The notes beneath the pieces were generated by a model that ran no database searches, was not told where the DNA came from, and saw only the letters and a program-made list of their open reading frames with translations. DNA of 64,000 nt from assembly GCA_013349405.1 (NCBI GenBank), contig DUZS01000007.1:1-64000 (forward strand), in the 5' to 3' direction. The translations under genes were made by a program, and so were the position numbers. The DNA comes from Desulfuromonadales bacterium. GTDB lineage: Bacteria > Desulfobacterota > Desulfuromonadia > Geobacterales > Pseudopelobacteraceae. Below are positions 28,238 through 37,498 of this stretch, one piece after another (the first letter of the stretch is position 1; every line of letters starts with the position of its first letter).

Positions 28238-29657
28238 ACTCTACAGCCTCCTCTTCAAATAGTCCCATTTGGGGTTTCTCGACAGGTTTCGGGAATGCAA
28301 CCGGGTAATTTCCGGCAAAACAGGCTTTGCAGTAGTCGGTATTGCCATGACCGATTGAGGAAATCAGCCCCTCTTCTGAGAGATACCCCAGAGTATCTGC
28401 AGTAACATAGCGGCAGATTTCATCAATGGTATGCGATGACGAAATAAGCTCCTTGCGGTTCGGCGTATCTATGCCGTAATAGCAGGGATAACTCGTTGGC
28501 GGTGAAGATATCCGCAGATGCACCTCCAGCGCCCCGGCGTTACGCACCATTTTGACAATTTTACGCGAGGTGGTACCGCGCACAATCGAGTCGTCAATTA
28601 TAACAACACGTTTACCTTTGAGCAGCTCCCGTACCGGATTAAGCTTGATCTTGACCCCAAAGTGACGAATGGACTGTGCCGGCTCGATAAACGTCCGCCC
28701 GACGTAATGATTTCTGATCAGACCCAGCTCGAACGGGATACCTGACTCCTCGGCATACCCCATGGCTGCAGGAACACCGGAATCGGGAACGGCAATGACA
28801 ACATCGGCCTCCACCGGATATTCACGGGCCAGCTGCCGTCCCAGCTCTTTACGGGCCAGATAGACATTCCTGCCGAAGATGTACGAATCGGGACGGGCAA
28901 AATAGACAAATTCGAAAATACAGGGTGTCGGTACTATTTTTTTAAAGGGAAACAGTGACTTGACACCGCCATCTTTCGTACAGACGACCATTTCACCCGG
29001 CTCAATCTCGCGGATGAAATCAGCCTCGATCAAGTCAAGAGCACAGCTTTCTGAGGCGATAACCCAGGCATCACCGAGCTTGCCGAGACAGAGCGGACGG
29101 AAGCCATTCGGGTCACGCACTGCAATCATGCGGGACTCGGTCAGAAAGAGAAGGCAGTAGGCGCCCTGGATTCGCTTCAGCGCGTCAACGATGCGGTCTA
29201 CAAGTGAATTCGTTTTGGAAGCAGCAATAAGGTGAATAATTATTTCTGTATCCATCGTCGTCTGAAAGATCGAACCGTACGCCTCCAGTTCGGCCTTTAA
29301 CAACTGCGCATTCACCAGGTTGCCATTGTGCGCGACCGCAATCGAACCACGTGAATAATCGACCATGATCGGCTGCACGTTCTTTTCCACCGACGCACCG
29401 GCAGTTGAATAGCGTACATGGCCGATGGCCGATTTACCCGGCAATTTTTTAAAAACCTCCGGATTACTGAAGACATCAGCCACCAGTCCCATCCGCTTGT
29501 GAGCATGCAGGGAATTGCCATCTGAAGAGACGATCCCGCAGCTTTCCTGACCGCGATGCTGCAGGGCGTAGAGGCCGAGATAGGTCAGATTTGACGCCTC
29601 TGAATGATTGTAAATACCAAAAACACCACATTCTTCTTGAGGACGGGATAACTTCAT
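28230..29657 (-). CDS. purF: Amidophosphoribosyltransferase
   Basis: The 475-residue protein uses glutamine and PRPP to make phosphoribosylamine, the first committed purine step. A nine-residue propeptide ends at RPQEE, followed by the N-terminal catalytic Cys of CGVFGIYNH. The PRTase motif VVIIDDSIVRGTTS is present. Cysteines in PTPCIFEFVYF, YPCYYGID and DYCKACFAG match the four [4Fe-4S] ligands of the oxygen-sensitive Bacillus-type enzyme, suitable for an anaerobe. The start at 29657 with GGAG upstream is preferred over 29672. Confidence 0.96.
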   Translation of the reverse strand: MKLSRPQEECGVFGIYNHSEASNLTYLGLYALQHRGQESCGIVSSDGNSLHAHKRMGLVADVFSNPEVFKKLPGKSAIGHVRYSTAGASVEKNVQPIMVDYSRGSIAVAHNGNLVNAQLLKAELEAYGSIFQTTMDTEIIIHLIAASKTNSLVDRIVDALKRIQGAYCLLFLTESRMIAVRDPNGFRPLCLGKLGDAWVIASESCALDLIEADFIREIEPGEMVVCTKDGGVKSLFPFKKIVPTPCIFEFVYFARPDSYIFGRNVYLARKELGRQLAREYPVEADVVIAVPDSGVPAAMGYAEESGIPFELGLIRNHYVGRTFIEPAQSIRHFGVKIKLNPVRELLKGKRVVIIDDSIVRGTTSRKIVKMVRNAGALEVHLRISSPPTSYPCYYGIDTPNRKELISSSHTIDEICRYVTADTLGYLSEEGLISSIGHGNTDYCKACFAGNYPVAFPKPVEKPQMGLFEEEAVEYE

Positions 29658-29681
29658 AATTAAAAGCTCCATGCTTTTGAC

Positions 29682-30509
29682 TTAATTCAGATTTTTTCTA
29701 ACATACACTGCAGCATTTTTATACAGGATTAACCCGTCCCCCTCTTCCGGCAACTCTTCCCGCGTCCAGCGGGGATGCTGGGTATAATGCACAAACGCCT
29801 CCGGATGCGGCATCAATCCCATCAGGCGACCGCTTGGATCACACAGGGCGGCAATGGCGTTGGTCGAGCCGTTCGGGTTGGCAGGGAACTCCATCACAGC
29901 TTTTGCGTAGTCAGCATCGCTGTAGCGTAACACGGCAAGATGCCCCGTTTCAATCCTCGCAAGAGTGGCATCTGAATCGCAGAGGAATTTACCCTCACCA
30001 TGACGCACCGGCAGATAGATGCCCTTGTCGATCCCACTGGTAAACACGCAGGGTGAGGCGGCATCAACCTGCAGATACGTCCAGCGGTCCTGAAAACGGC
30101 CGCAGTCGTTATGAGTGAGCGTCACCGTCTGGTGCAGATACTGGCCGTCAAAGGCGGGCAGCATGCCCATTTTAACCATCAACTGGAAGCCGTTGCAGAC
30201 TCCGAGGATCAACTTGCCTGCCGCAATGAAACGGGTGAACTGGTCAACCAGTTTTTCATTACCACCTGCCACCGGAGCATGCTTCAAGCGATTGGCCTGG
30301 GCTTTGGCGCTCCCCAGATCATCACCATCGAGAAAACCACCGGTCAGGTTAAGGAAGTGAAAATCGTCCAGACGGATCTCACCAGAGAGGATTTCGGCAA
30401 TATGGGCAATAACAGTTTCGTCGAACCCTCCGAGGCGGCATGCATGAGCCGCCTCCATCTCGCAGTTGGTACCGTTACCGGTTATAACGATTGCGCGTGT
30501 TGGTTTCAT
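29682..30509 (-). CDS. purQ: Phosphoribosylformylglycinamidine synthase, glutaminase subunit (long PurQ)
   Basis: The 275-residue class I glutamine amidotransferase delivers ammonia to PurL. The nucleophile is in LGVCNGFQ (Cys105); the His-Glu pair is in LMPHPEAF. It is longer than the usual 225-230 residue PurQ, having inserts near residues 55-85 and 130-175. A long, separate PurQ paired with an approximately 1000-residue PurL is known from several Deltaproteobacteria and Bacteroidetes relatives. AGGAGAACAGC precedes the ATG, which overlaps the hepT stop by 4 bp. Confidence 0.9.
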   Translation of the reverse strand: MKPTRAIVITGNGTNCEMEAAHACRLGGFDETVIAHIAEILSGEIRLDDFHFLNLTGGFLDGDDLGSAKAQANRLKHAPVAGGNEKLVDQFTRFIAAGKLILGVCNGFQLMVKMGMLPAFDGQYLHQTVTLTHNDCGRFQDRWTYLQVDAASPCVFTSGIDKGIYLPVRHGEGKFLCDSDATLARIETGHLAVLRYSDADYAKAVMEFPANPNGSTNAIAALCDPSGRLMGLMPHPEAFVHYTQHPRWTREELPEEGDGLILYKNAAVYVRKNLN

Positions 30510-30868
30510 GTAGTGCTGTTCTCCTTGGTTGTTTCATTGATTTTGTGCAACCTCTCAAGTAATACGGGCACCTCGTCAACAGCTATTGTCCAGACAATTT
30601 CTACATCAACACCAAAATAATTATGAATCAGTCTGTCTCGTAAACCAGCCATACCTTTCCATGAAATTTCAGGAGTGTGTGATTTAAATGATTCGGAGAT
30701 ATTTTTTGTCGCTTCGCCAATAATTTCAAGATTTCTGACAACAGCGTCCACCGTTTTACTGTCATCGCAAAACTCATCAAAGGTCATGCAATCAACATAA
30801 CGGGATATTTTATCAGCTGATTCTTCAATATCTGCTAAAAAATCAACATCCTTCCTGCAATTAGACAT
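30506..30868 (-). CDS. hepT: HepT-like HEPN toxin (DUF86)
   Basis: The 120-residue HEPN-domain protein is the RNase toxin partner of an MNT-type antitoxin. The catalytic motif R-x4-H-x-Y is present as RDRLIHNYF. It is encoded directly after the MNT gene with an 8-bp overlap, the standard mntA-hepT order. Its stop codon overlaps the purQ start (ATGA), so toxin translation is coupled into the purine operon. In characterised systems the antitoxin adds AMP to the toxin Tyr of this motif. Confidence 0.88.
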   Translation of the reverse strand: MSNCRKDVDFLADIEESADKISRYVDCMTFDEFCDDSKTVDAVVRNLEIIGEATKNISESFKSHTPEISWKGMAGLRDRLIHNYFGVDVEIVWTIAVDEVPVLLERLHKINETTKENSTT

Positions 30869-31184
30869 ACAGAAGGCTCCTCTCTACAGTTTCGGCAATA
30901 TTTTTGTATCGAGGTTTTTTCTTGCTGTCTTCCATTTGGCGAAATGTTATAAGATCAACTTTCCTGCCAAGGCCGTTTTCAAGGTAATCTGAAAGTTCAA
31001 AAAACTTAAATCCAAGTGAATGAGATGATTCTATAAGCAGATCAACATCACTGGTTTCAGTTTGTGTTCCTTTGGCAAAAGATCCAAAAAGAGCCATTTT
31101 AGTAATGCCAAACTCACGTTGTAGTTTTGGCAATTCCGTTTGCAGAAACAAGAAGACATCTTCTCTTGTATTTACATAAGACAT
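30861..31184 (-). CDS. mntA: MntA-like minimal nucleotidyltransferase antitoxin
   Basis: The 107-residue protein has the nucleotidyltransferase signature GSFAKGTQTETSDVDLLIE (GS-x10-DxD). It is the predicted antitoxin that AMPylates the downstream HEPN toxin. AGGAG precedes the ATG, which lies 13 bp after recQ. It has more AT-rich codon use than recQ, fitting an inserted module. Confidence 0.88.
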   Translation of the reverse strand: MSYVNTREDVFLFLQTELPKLQREFGITKMALFGSFAKGTQTETSDVDLLIESSHSLGFKFFELSDYLENGLGRKVDLITFRQMEDSKKKPRYKNIAETVERSLLYV

Positions 31185-31196
31185 ATTATCTCCTGT

Positions 31197-33368
31197 TCAT
31201 CTCTGCCCGCTATTCCAGGCTCCCCGGACCAACCGGATATCTTCGTAGTTTATCGTCTCCGGCAAGCCTTCCTTGATTAATGACATACTACCAGAACCAA
31301 CCTCTTTCAACCTGGCACGAATGGTCGCAACTTTGTCGGCTTCAACAAACTTCAAGAAATCAACATCAGCTCCCAAGTTGTGCAACTCTTCCAGATGAGC
31401 AGCAATGGTTGAATTTTTCAGGCCACGTTGCGCGGCAATACCCGAAAGATCAAACCCTTCCCGACAAAGACGCAGCGTCTCTTTCTGAGTATCGCTCATG
31501 GTCAGCGCCAGATCTTTATCAGAAAGACTGGAAACCTTTTTAACAGAATTTGACGAGTCATAGCCGGAAATAACATCCATAAAGGCCGTACCATATTTTT
31601 GCAGTTTGTGCTCGCCGACACCGCTTACCTGCAGCATTTCCAGCGCATGCGTCGGTCTGCTCCGCGCCATTTCTGCCAGAGTTGCATCGGAAAACACCAC
31701 GAATGGTGGTACCTTCGATGCATCGGCAATCTGTTTGCGTAAGGCCCGTAGTGTGTCGAATAAAACCTGATCGTAATCTTTTCGACCACCGGCCCGTTTT
31801 TTGCTCTTTTCCACTGTTTTCACGGCATCACGCGGCAAGCCGAGGATGACCTGCGTTTCACCCTTGAGAACAGGACGCGCAGCAGCAGAGAGTCCCAGTG
31901 CACCAAAGCGGGTAAAATCCTGTACCAGATAGCCAAGATGGATCAACTGGCGCATGATGTTCTCCCACTGCACCGCCGACGTATCGGCACCGATGCCCCA
32001 GGTGGAGAGCCGGTCATGTTTCATATCCAGCACTCGCTGATTTTTGCTCCCCCGCAGCACCTCAATGACATACATCATACCAAAGCGTTCGCCAAGCCGG
32101 TACACACAGGAAAGCGCCTTGCGCGCCTGCTCCGTGGCATCGAAGCGCTGTGGCGGGTCGGTACAGATGTCGCAGTTGTCGCATTCGTGCTCGCGCAGAT
32201 CACCAAAATAGGATAACAGCGCCCGGCGACGGCAGGTCAGCGCTTCGGCATACCCCACCATGGCATTCAGTTTCTGCAGCTCTATCTTGACCCGTTCGGC
32301 ATTGTCACTGTTTTCAATCAGCTTGCGGGCGGTCATGACATCGCCCATACCAAAGAGCATCAGCGCTTCAGAAGGGAGGCCGTCGCGCCCCGCCCTGCCC
32401 GTTTCCTGATAATAGCTTTCAACACTCTTGGGCATATCATAATGCACCACAAAGCGCACGTTTGATTTATCGATCCCCATACCAAAAGCGATTGTGGCCA
32501 CGACAATCCGGATATCATCGCGCTGGAACGCTTCCTGAACCCGCCTGCGCTCCGCATCCGGCAGTCCGGCATGATAGGCGGCTGCGTTGAATCCGGCATC
32601 CCGCAACCGCTCCGCCACCTCTTCCACCCGTTTACGGCTCAAGGCGTAGACAATGCCAGCCTCGTCACGTCGCCCGCTCAGAAAGGAACCAAGCTGGGCG
32701 AGCGGTTTCTGCTTAGGAATAACCGTATAGGTGATATTGGGACGATCGAACCCGGCAACAAAAACGGCAGCGCCTGCCAACCCCAACTGGTTCAGGATAT
32801 CCTTGCGGGTCTCCGGATCGGCAGTGGCGGTCATCGCCACCATCGGAACCGACGGAAAGAGTTCGCGCAGGCGGCCGAGTTGTGTGTAGTGGGGACGGAA
32901 ATCATGCCCCCACTGTGAGATACAGTGCGCTTCGTCAATGGCGAACAGAGAGAGTTTTAATGTTCCCAGCTTATCCAGAAAATCCGCCATCATCAGACGT
33001 TCCGGAGCAACATATAGCAGATCAAGCGTACCGGCATCCAGTTGCCGATAAACACCGGCAGCCTCGGCAGAAGAGAGCGACGAGTTAAGGAGGGCGACAC
33101 GAACCCCGTTGGCAATCAGCGCATCAACCTGATCTTTCATCAGGGCGATCAGCGGTGACACAACGACAGCAACACCCTCCCGATGCAGCGCCGGTATCTG
33201 GTAGCAGAGAGATTTGCCGCCGCCGGTCGGCATGACGAGAAAGACGTCTTCCCCGGCCACGATCCGCTCGATGACCTCCTGTTGCGGAGAGCGGAATTCG
33301 TGGAAGCCGAAGATTGTTTTCAGGGTGTTGTGGATGGTTGGGGTCATGGGTGCTTTCTGGTTATTCAT
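31197..33368 (-). CDS. recQ: ATP-dependent DNA helicase RecQ
   Basis: This 723-residue superfamily 2 helicase acts in recombination and repair. The layout is: Walker A MPTGGGKSLC (near 45), DEAH box IDEAHCISQWGHDFRP, motif VI QETGRAGRDG, zinc-binding RQC region with C-x(16-17)-C-x2-C-x2-C in TCRRRALLSYFGD...CDNCDIC, an HRDC domain (about 535-605), and a further helical C-terminal domain with an HTH-like AAQRGLKNSTIAAHLEEL. The ribosome-binding site is unclear; a second ATG lies at 33347. It sits between two toxin-antitoxin modules. Confidence 0.94.
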   Translation of the reverse strand: MNNQKAPMTPTIHNTLKTIFGFHEFRSPQQEVIERIVAGEDVFLVMPTGGGKSLCYQIPALHREGVAVVVSPLIALMKDQVDALIANGVRVALLNSSLSSAEAAGVYRQLDAGTLDLLYVAPERLMMADFLDKLGTLKLSLFAIDEAHCISQWGHDFRPHYTQLGRLRELFPSVPMVAMTATADPETRKDILNQLGLAGAAVFVAGFDRPNITYTVIPKQKPLAQLGSFLSGRRDEAGIVYALSRKRVEEVAERLRDAGFNAAAYHAGLPDAERRRVQEAFQRDDIRIVVATIAFGMGIDKSNVRFVVHYDMPKSVESYYQETGRAGRDGLPSEALMLFGMGDVMTARKLIENSDNAERVKIELQKLNAMVGYAEALTCRRRALLSYFGDLREHECDNCDICTDPPQRFDATEQARKALSCVYRLGERFGMMYVIEVLRGSKNQRVLDMKHDRLSTWGIGADTSAVQWENIMRQLIHLGYLVQDFTRFGALGLSAAARPVLKGETQVILGLPRDAVKTVEKSKKRAGGRKDYDQVLFDTLRALRKQIADASKVPPFVVFSDATLAEMARSRPTHALEMLQVSGVGEHKLQKYGTAFMDVISGYDSSNSVKKVSSLSDKDLALTMSDTQKETLRLCREGFDLSGIAAQRGLKNSTIAAHLEELHNLGADVDFLKFVEADKVATIRARLKEVGSGSMSLIKEGLPETINYEDIRLVRGAWNSGQR

Positions 33369-33399
33369 TGGCGCTATAACTCATTTTCCTCTAACAAAC

Positions 33400-33768
33400 T
33401 TACACCGCAACCTCAAGCCTGAAACCTTCATAGTGCAATCTGGGGGCTTTGTTTTTGCCATGTTTTTCCATTTCAATCAGATCCATATCAAGAAGTATTT
33501 TTACATCTTCAGATATGTTCTTCATGTCGCGGTGTGTGATAGCGGCCAGTTCTTTTATTGACTCAGGCTGCTTTTCACGAATCACTTTTAGTAAGGCAAA
33601 CCGCTGTGGGGTCATGGCCTTACGGAATGCCTCAAAGCTGGTGAAGCTGTATTGCGGCTCTTCTAATTTAACTTTTTCCCCGCAGATTGCCGCATCACAT
33701 AGTGCCGCAAATTCAGACATTGTTTGTTCATGTGGCTTGATAGTGATTGTTTTAAAGGTCGCTTTCAT
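33400..33768 (-). CDS. TumA-like antitoxin (HVO_A0114-type DNA-binding protein)
   Basis: The 122-residue protein is preceded by GGAGACGACA. The N-terminal half includes EPQYSFTSFEAFRKAMTPQRF, typical of the HVO_A0114 family of winged-helix antitoxins. A winged helix follows (ALLKVIREKQPESIKELAAIT, then DVKILLDMDLIEMEK). It overlaps the end of the TumE-like gene by 17 bp. The pair forms a toxin-antitoxin module, with this protein as antitoxin and probable autorepressor. The longer frame to 33921 is read-through of the toxin gene. Confidence 0.8.
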   Translation of the reverse strand: MKATFKTITIKPHEQTMSEFAALCDAAICGEKVKLEEPQYSFTSFEAFRKAMTPQRFALLKVIREKQPESIKELAAITHRDMKNISEDVKILLDMDLIEMEKHGKNKAPRLHYEGFRLEVAV

Positions 33769-34063
33769 TGTCGTCTCCTTCAAGGTAGCGGGTGACATCG
33801 GCGTTGATTTCGGCAATAAGCTGCGCCATGTTGATAAAGGTATATGGTGTTTCAACACCCGCAAAGTGCCGATGGTCAACTTTACCGCGTTCATTGTCAT
33901 ACCCCACGACCCTGATTCCATTCACAATGTAGACAACAGAATATTTCAGTCCGTTCGGGGTATGCTCAGTTACGGGTACAATCCACGCTTTCAGCTCCGT
34001 GATGTGACCCTCAGCATTCCGTTCTTTTCTGTGAATAAGTAATTTCGCTTTAATAGTTGGCAT
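33752..34063 (-). CDS. TumE-like toxin (DUF6516)
   Basis: The 103-residue protein matches the DUF6516/TumE pattern: KAKLLIHRKE near the start, an Ile-Val-Pro strand, KYSVVYIVNGIRVVGYDNERGKVDHRHFAG, then a C-terminal helix (PYTFINMAQLIAEINADV). It is the predicted toxin of a TumE/TumA module. The ATG at 34063 lacks a strong ribosome-binding site. An in-frame TTG at 34090 would add nine residues without a family match. It starts next to a repeat-rich gap, which may mark its insertion. Confidence 0.8.
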   Translation of the reverse strand: MPTIKAKLLIHRKERNAEGHITELKAWIVPVTEHTPNGLKYSVVYIVNGIRVVGYDNERGKVDHRHFAGVETPYTFINMAQLIAEINADVTRYLEGDDNESDL

Positions 34064-34257
34064 AATATACCAATCGTTATCTGGCGTCAACTTCTGAAAT
34101 GGTTATAAATACCAATTGAAATCCGTTTTGAAGGGTGGCAGGATTCATTGCCCACCGGTTTTCGAAGCCAATTAAAACCATCTTACCGGTTGTTACATTG
34201 TTCCGCGTGGCATGGTGGGGGGGGGGAGTTATGAGCACCTTGCCTCAGATTTCATTC

Positions 34258-34281
34258 GTTGCGTCGTTGCGTCGTTGCGTG
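34258..34281. repeat. Tandem 8-bp repeat
   Basis: GTTGCGTC is repeated, giving GTTGCGTC-GTTGCGTC-GTTGCGTG. About 30 bp before it lies a run of ten G residues (about 34217-34226). Both are slippage-prone tracts in the gap between the TumE-like gene and purL. Confidence 0.8.
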
Positions 34282-34313
34282 AAACTGCTTTTTTAAGGTA
34301 AATAGGTTTTTAG

Positions 34314-34460
34314 CCCCCCTCCTGTCGTTAAGGAGGGGCTGGGGGTGGTCAGTTTTAGGTTCTGATTCTGTTTTATTCTTATGATTGATTAATGTCAAAA
34401 GCAACCACCCCTAACCCTTTAGGCCCCAGAGGGTCCTCCTTGAAAGGAAGGAGGGGGATC
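34314..34460. repeat. MITE-like imperfect inverted repeat between purL and tumE
   Basis: The left arm (34314-34350: CCCCCCTCCT...AAGGAGGGGCTGGGGGTGGTC) and the right arm (34404-34460: ACCACCCCTAACCC...GGAAGGAGGGGGATC) are imperfect inverted copies separated by about 53 AT-rich bases. Each arm is itself a hairpin (CCTCC/GGAGG). No coding frame is present. The structure is that of a small non-autonomous repeat, and on the minus strand it would fold strongly after the purL stop, perhaps acting as a terminator or processing site. The rest of 34064-34503 holds only the tandem repeat. Confidence 0.65.
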
Positions 34461-34503
34461 ACAAGCAAAAACTAAATGGACAACACTGGGTCAAATGAAG
34501 GTG

Positions 34504-37494
34504 CTACAGCTCCCGCAACGTCTTCTGCCATGCCTCTTTCAACTCAGCCAGACCGGCTTTGACAACGACAGTTCCATCCAAACCGGTAACCGTAAGAGTT
34601 GCCTCTTCCGTCACAACCCCAACAGAAGCAAAACAGTTCCCGCTCATGACCGCCTCGAATGCATCCCGATTCTCCGGATGCACCGTCACCAGATGGCGGG
34701 AAGCTGATTCGGAGAAGAGCAGCGCACAATCGTTTTTGCCCGCCGCATCACCCTTCCAGAGCACGCGAGAGAGGTCCAGAGATACGCCAAAACCACCGGC
34801 AAAGGCGCTTTCAGCGGCTGCTACCGCCAGACCGCCGTCGGAGAGGTCGTGGCAGGAGGCAACTGTCCGCTGATTGACCGCCTGATGATAGGCCTGGTAG
34901 CGCTGGTACGCCTTAGCAGTGTCAACGTGCGGCACTTTGTTACCGACCGCTCCGGAGAGCGCCAGATATTCGGAGCCACCCAACTCATCGGCCGTTTTAC
35001 CGAGGAGAAAGACGATATCGCCCGGACGTTTGACATCCATTGTTACCGCTTTCCGGGCATCATCGATCTTGCCGATAACGGAGAACAGCAGCGTCGGCGG
35101 GATCGATATCTTGGTGGTGCCGTCATAGAAGTCGTTCTTCATGGAATCCTTGCCGGAGATGAGCGGCAGGTTGTATGTCATGCAGACGTCGTACAACGCC
35201 TGATTCGAGCGCACCAACTGGGCCATTTTGTACGGCCCGTCCGGAGTTTTCTCGGACAGCACCGGGTCGCACCAGCAGAAGTTATCGAGGCCGGCAACGA
35301 GATCAAGGGAACCGCCGACAGCCACATAATTGCGCAACGCTTCGTCGACGGCATTGGCGGTCATGTGGTAGGTATCGATATCCGAAAAACGGGGGCAGAT
35401 GCCGTGTGCCGTCACCACACCTTCAAATGAATCGAGAATCGGCCTGACGACTGCCGCATCCGATGGGCCGTCATTGGCCACTCCAGTGAACGGCTTCACA
35501 ACCGAACCACCCTGCACTTCATGGTCGTAGCGACGCACCACCGATTCCTTGGAGCAGATATTCAGCGCAGAGAGCAGCCGCTTCAGATCATCCGTATAAT
35601 CGCTCTTTTCTTCAAGAAGCGGCTCATCGTGTTGCGGAGGGTTCCACTTGGCAGGGAGCTGCATCGGGGGGAGCCCTTCATGCATAAACCCCATCGGCAG
35701 CCAGGCGACCGTCCGTTCACCGTAGAGTATATGAAATACACCACTGTCGGTAAATTCGCCCAGCACCGTCGCCTCGACACCGAAGCGGGCGGCCATCGCC
35801 AGAAATTGATCGATCAGTTCCGGCGGCACGGCCAGGGACATCCGTTCCTGAGCCTCCGATATCAGTATTTCCCACGGATTGAGCCCCGGATATTTGAGCG
35901 GAGCCTTGGCAAGATCCATCCGGCAGCCGCCGCACTCTCCCGCCATCTCACCGATCGAGGAGGACAACCCTCCTGCGCCGTTATCGGTGATGAAACGGTA
36001 GAGCCCCTTGTCACGGGCGCGGATGAGGAAGTCGAACATCCGCTTCTGGGTGATCGGGTCACCGATCTGTACTGCGGTTACCGGCGAGTTTTCGTTCAGC
36101 TCCTCTGAAGAGAATGTCGCGCCATGGATACCATCCTTACCGATTCGTCCGCCGGTCATGACGATCAGGTCACCCGGCTTGATCGACTTTTCATGCGCCG
36201 GCAGGCCATTAACGGTTGTCGGCATCAGACCGGCGGTACCGCAGAAAACCAGCGGTTTGCCGGCAAAACGGTCGTCAAACACGAGAGAGCCGTTGACAGT
36301 CGGGATGCCGCTTTTGTTGCCGCCATGCTCAACCCCTTCAACGACACCTTCGTAGATCCGCCGTGGATGCAGCAGCCGGCTCGGGAGCGGCTTATCATAG
36401 AACGGGTCGGCAAAACAGAAGACATCGGTGTTGAAGATCAGCTTTGAGCCGATGCCGGTGCCGAACGGATCGCGATTAACCCCGACGATGCCGGTCAGCG
36501 CCCCGCCGTACGGGTCAAGAGCGGATGGTGAGTTATGGGTTTCAACCTTGAACACCAGTGAATGAGTATCATTAAACTTGATGACGCCGGCGTTGTCCTT
36601 GAACACGGACAGACAGAAATCCTTGTCTCCCATCCGTTCGCGCACATCTTTCGTGGTACGCTGGATGAACGACTTGAACAGTGATTTGATCTCCTGCCGG
36701 TTCCCCTTCTCATCCTCATACTGCACGGTGCCGGCAAATATTTTATGCTTGCAGTGCTCCGACCAGGTCTGAGCCAGACATTCCAGCTCAACATCGGTCG
36801 GCTGCGCGCCAAGACCGAACTCCTGCCGTGCCGCCAGAACGCTGGCATCGCGGTACTGTGCCTGAATGATCTTCATCTCATCGAGCGTCAGCGCCAGAAC
36901 CCCGTCCTTGCTGATTCGCATCAGCTCTTCGTCAGAGACTTCCAGATCAATTACATTCACTTCGGCTTTCGTTGCACCACTGACTTTCGGCACGTAGGCC
37001 GGAAAGCCACCCGCTGCAGAAAATTCGGCAGCGGAGAGGATGCTGTAGCGCTGAATCAGAGTATTGCAGAGCAGACCGGTAGCAATTTTTTCAACATCGG
37101 CAGCGGTGAGCCCCCCTTTCAGCAGATACTGCACGGCGTAGTAGATATTTTCCCCCTCCGCAAAGGAACGGCCGGTCAGATACGCCACCGCCTCGCGGGC
37201 GGTACGCCCGAAATTATCGGTTACACCGGGACGAAAGCCTATCTCCACGGCAAAATCGAATCCGGTGGCAGATGACCGATCAATACTCCAATTTTGAATC
37301 ACCGGATCGCTGAATGGTCCTGTTGCGGCCTGCTCAAGCTCCTGCGACGTGAGCACGGCATCAACCGTGTAGACGTCAACGGTACGAACTTCTTCTACAT
37401 TGAGGTGCAGAAAATGTTCTATTTCTCGCTTAACCCGCTCGCCTCGAGCGTCTCGAACTCCCTGTTTTAGTGTTATTTCTATACGGTTTGCCAT
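34504..37494 (-). CDS. purL: Phosphoribosylformylglycinamidine synthase, PurS-like/PurL fusion
   Basis: The 996-residue protein converts FGAR to FGAM with ATP and PurQ-supplied ammonia. Two PurS-like units fill residues 1-175 (IEITLKQGVRDARGERV... and a second with VTDNFGRTAREAVAYLTGR). The PurL linker carries the SEHCKHK motif near 240. Two AIRS-type catalytic halves follow (FNDTHSLVFKVETHNSPSALDPYGGA; later GVANDGPSDAA and LISGKDSMKNDF). There is no glutaminase domain; that is the separate purQ 4 kb downstream. AAGGATAA precedes the ATG. Confidence 0.93.
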   Translation of the reverse strand: MANRIEITLKQGVRDARGERVKREIEHFLHLNVEEVRTVDVYTVDAVLTSQELEQAATGPFSDPVIQNWSIDRSSATGFDFAVEIGFRPGVTDNFGRTAREAVAYLTGRSFAEGENIYYAVQYLLKGGLTAADVEKIATGLLCNTLIQRYSILSAAEFSAAGGFPAYVPKVSGATKAEVNVIDLEVSDEELMRISKDGVLALTLDEMKIIQAQYRDASVLAARQEFGLGAQPTDVELECLAQTWSEHCKHKIFAGTVQYEDEKGNRQEIKSLFKSFIQRTTKDVRERMGDKDFCLSVFKDNAGVIKFNDTHSLVFKVETHNSPSALDPYGGALTGIVGVNRDPFGTGIGSKLIFNTDVFCFADPFYDKPLPSRLLHPRRIYEGVVEGVEHGGNKSGIPTVNGSLVFDDRFAGKPLVFCGTAGLMPTTVNGLPAHEKSIKPGDLIVMTGGRIGKDGIHGATFSSEELNENSPVTAVQIGDPITQKRMFDFLIRARDKGLYRFITDNGAGGLSSSIGEMAGECGGCRMDLAKAPLKYPGLNPWEILISEAQERMSLAVPPELIDQFLAMAARFGVEATVLGEFTDSGVFHILYGERTVAWLPMGFMHEGLPPMQLPAKWNPPQHDEPLLEEKSDYTDDLKRLLSALNICSKESVVRRYDHEVQGGSVVKPFTGVANDGPSDAAVVRPILDSFEGVVTAHGICPRFSDIDTYHMTANAVDEALRNYVAVGGSLDLVAGLDNFCWCDPVLSEKTPDGPYKMAQLVRSNQALYDVCMTYNLPLISGKDSMKNDFYDGTTKISIPPTLLFSVIGKIDDARKAVTMDVKRPGDIVFLLGKTADELGGSEYLALSGAVGNKVPHVDTAKAYQRYQAYHQAVNQRTVASCHDLSDGGLAVAAAESAFAGGFGVSLDLSRVLWKGDAAGKNDCALLFSESASRHLVTVHPENRDAFEAVMSGNCFASVGVVTEEATLTVTGLDGTVVVKAGLAELKEAWQKTLREL

Positions 37495-37498
37495 CCAT

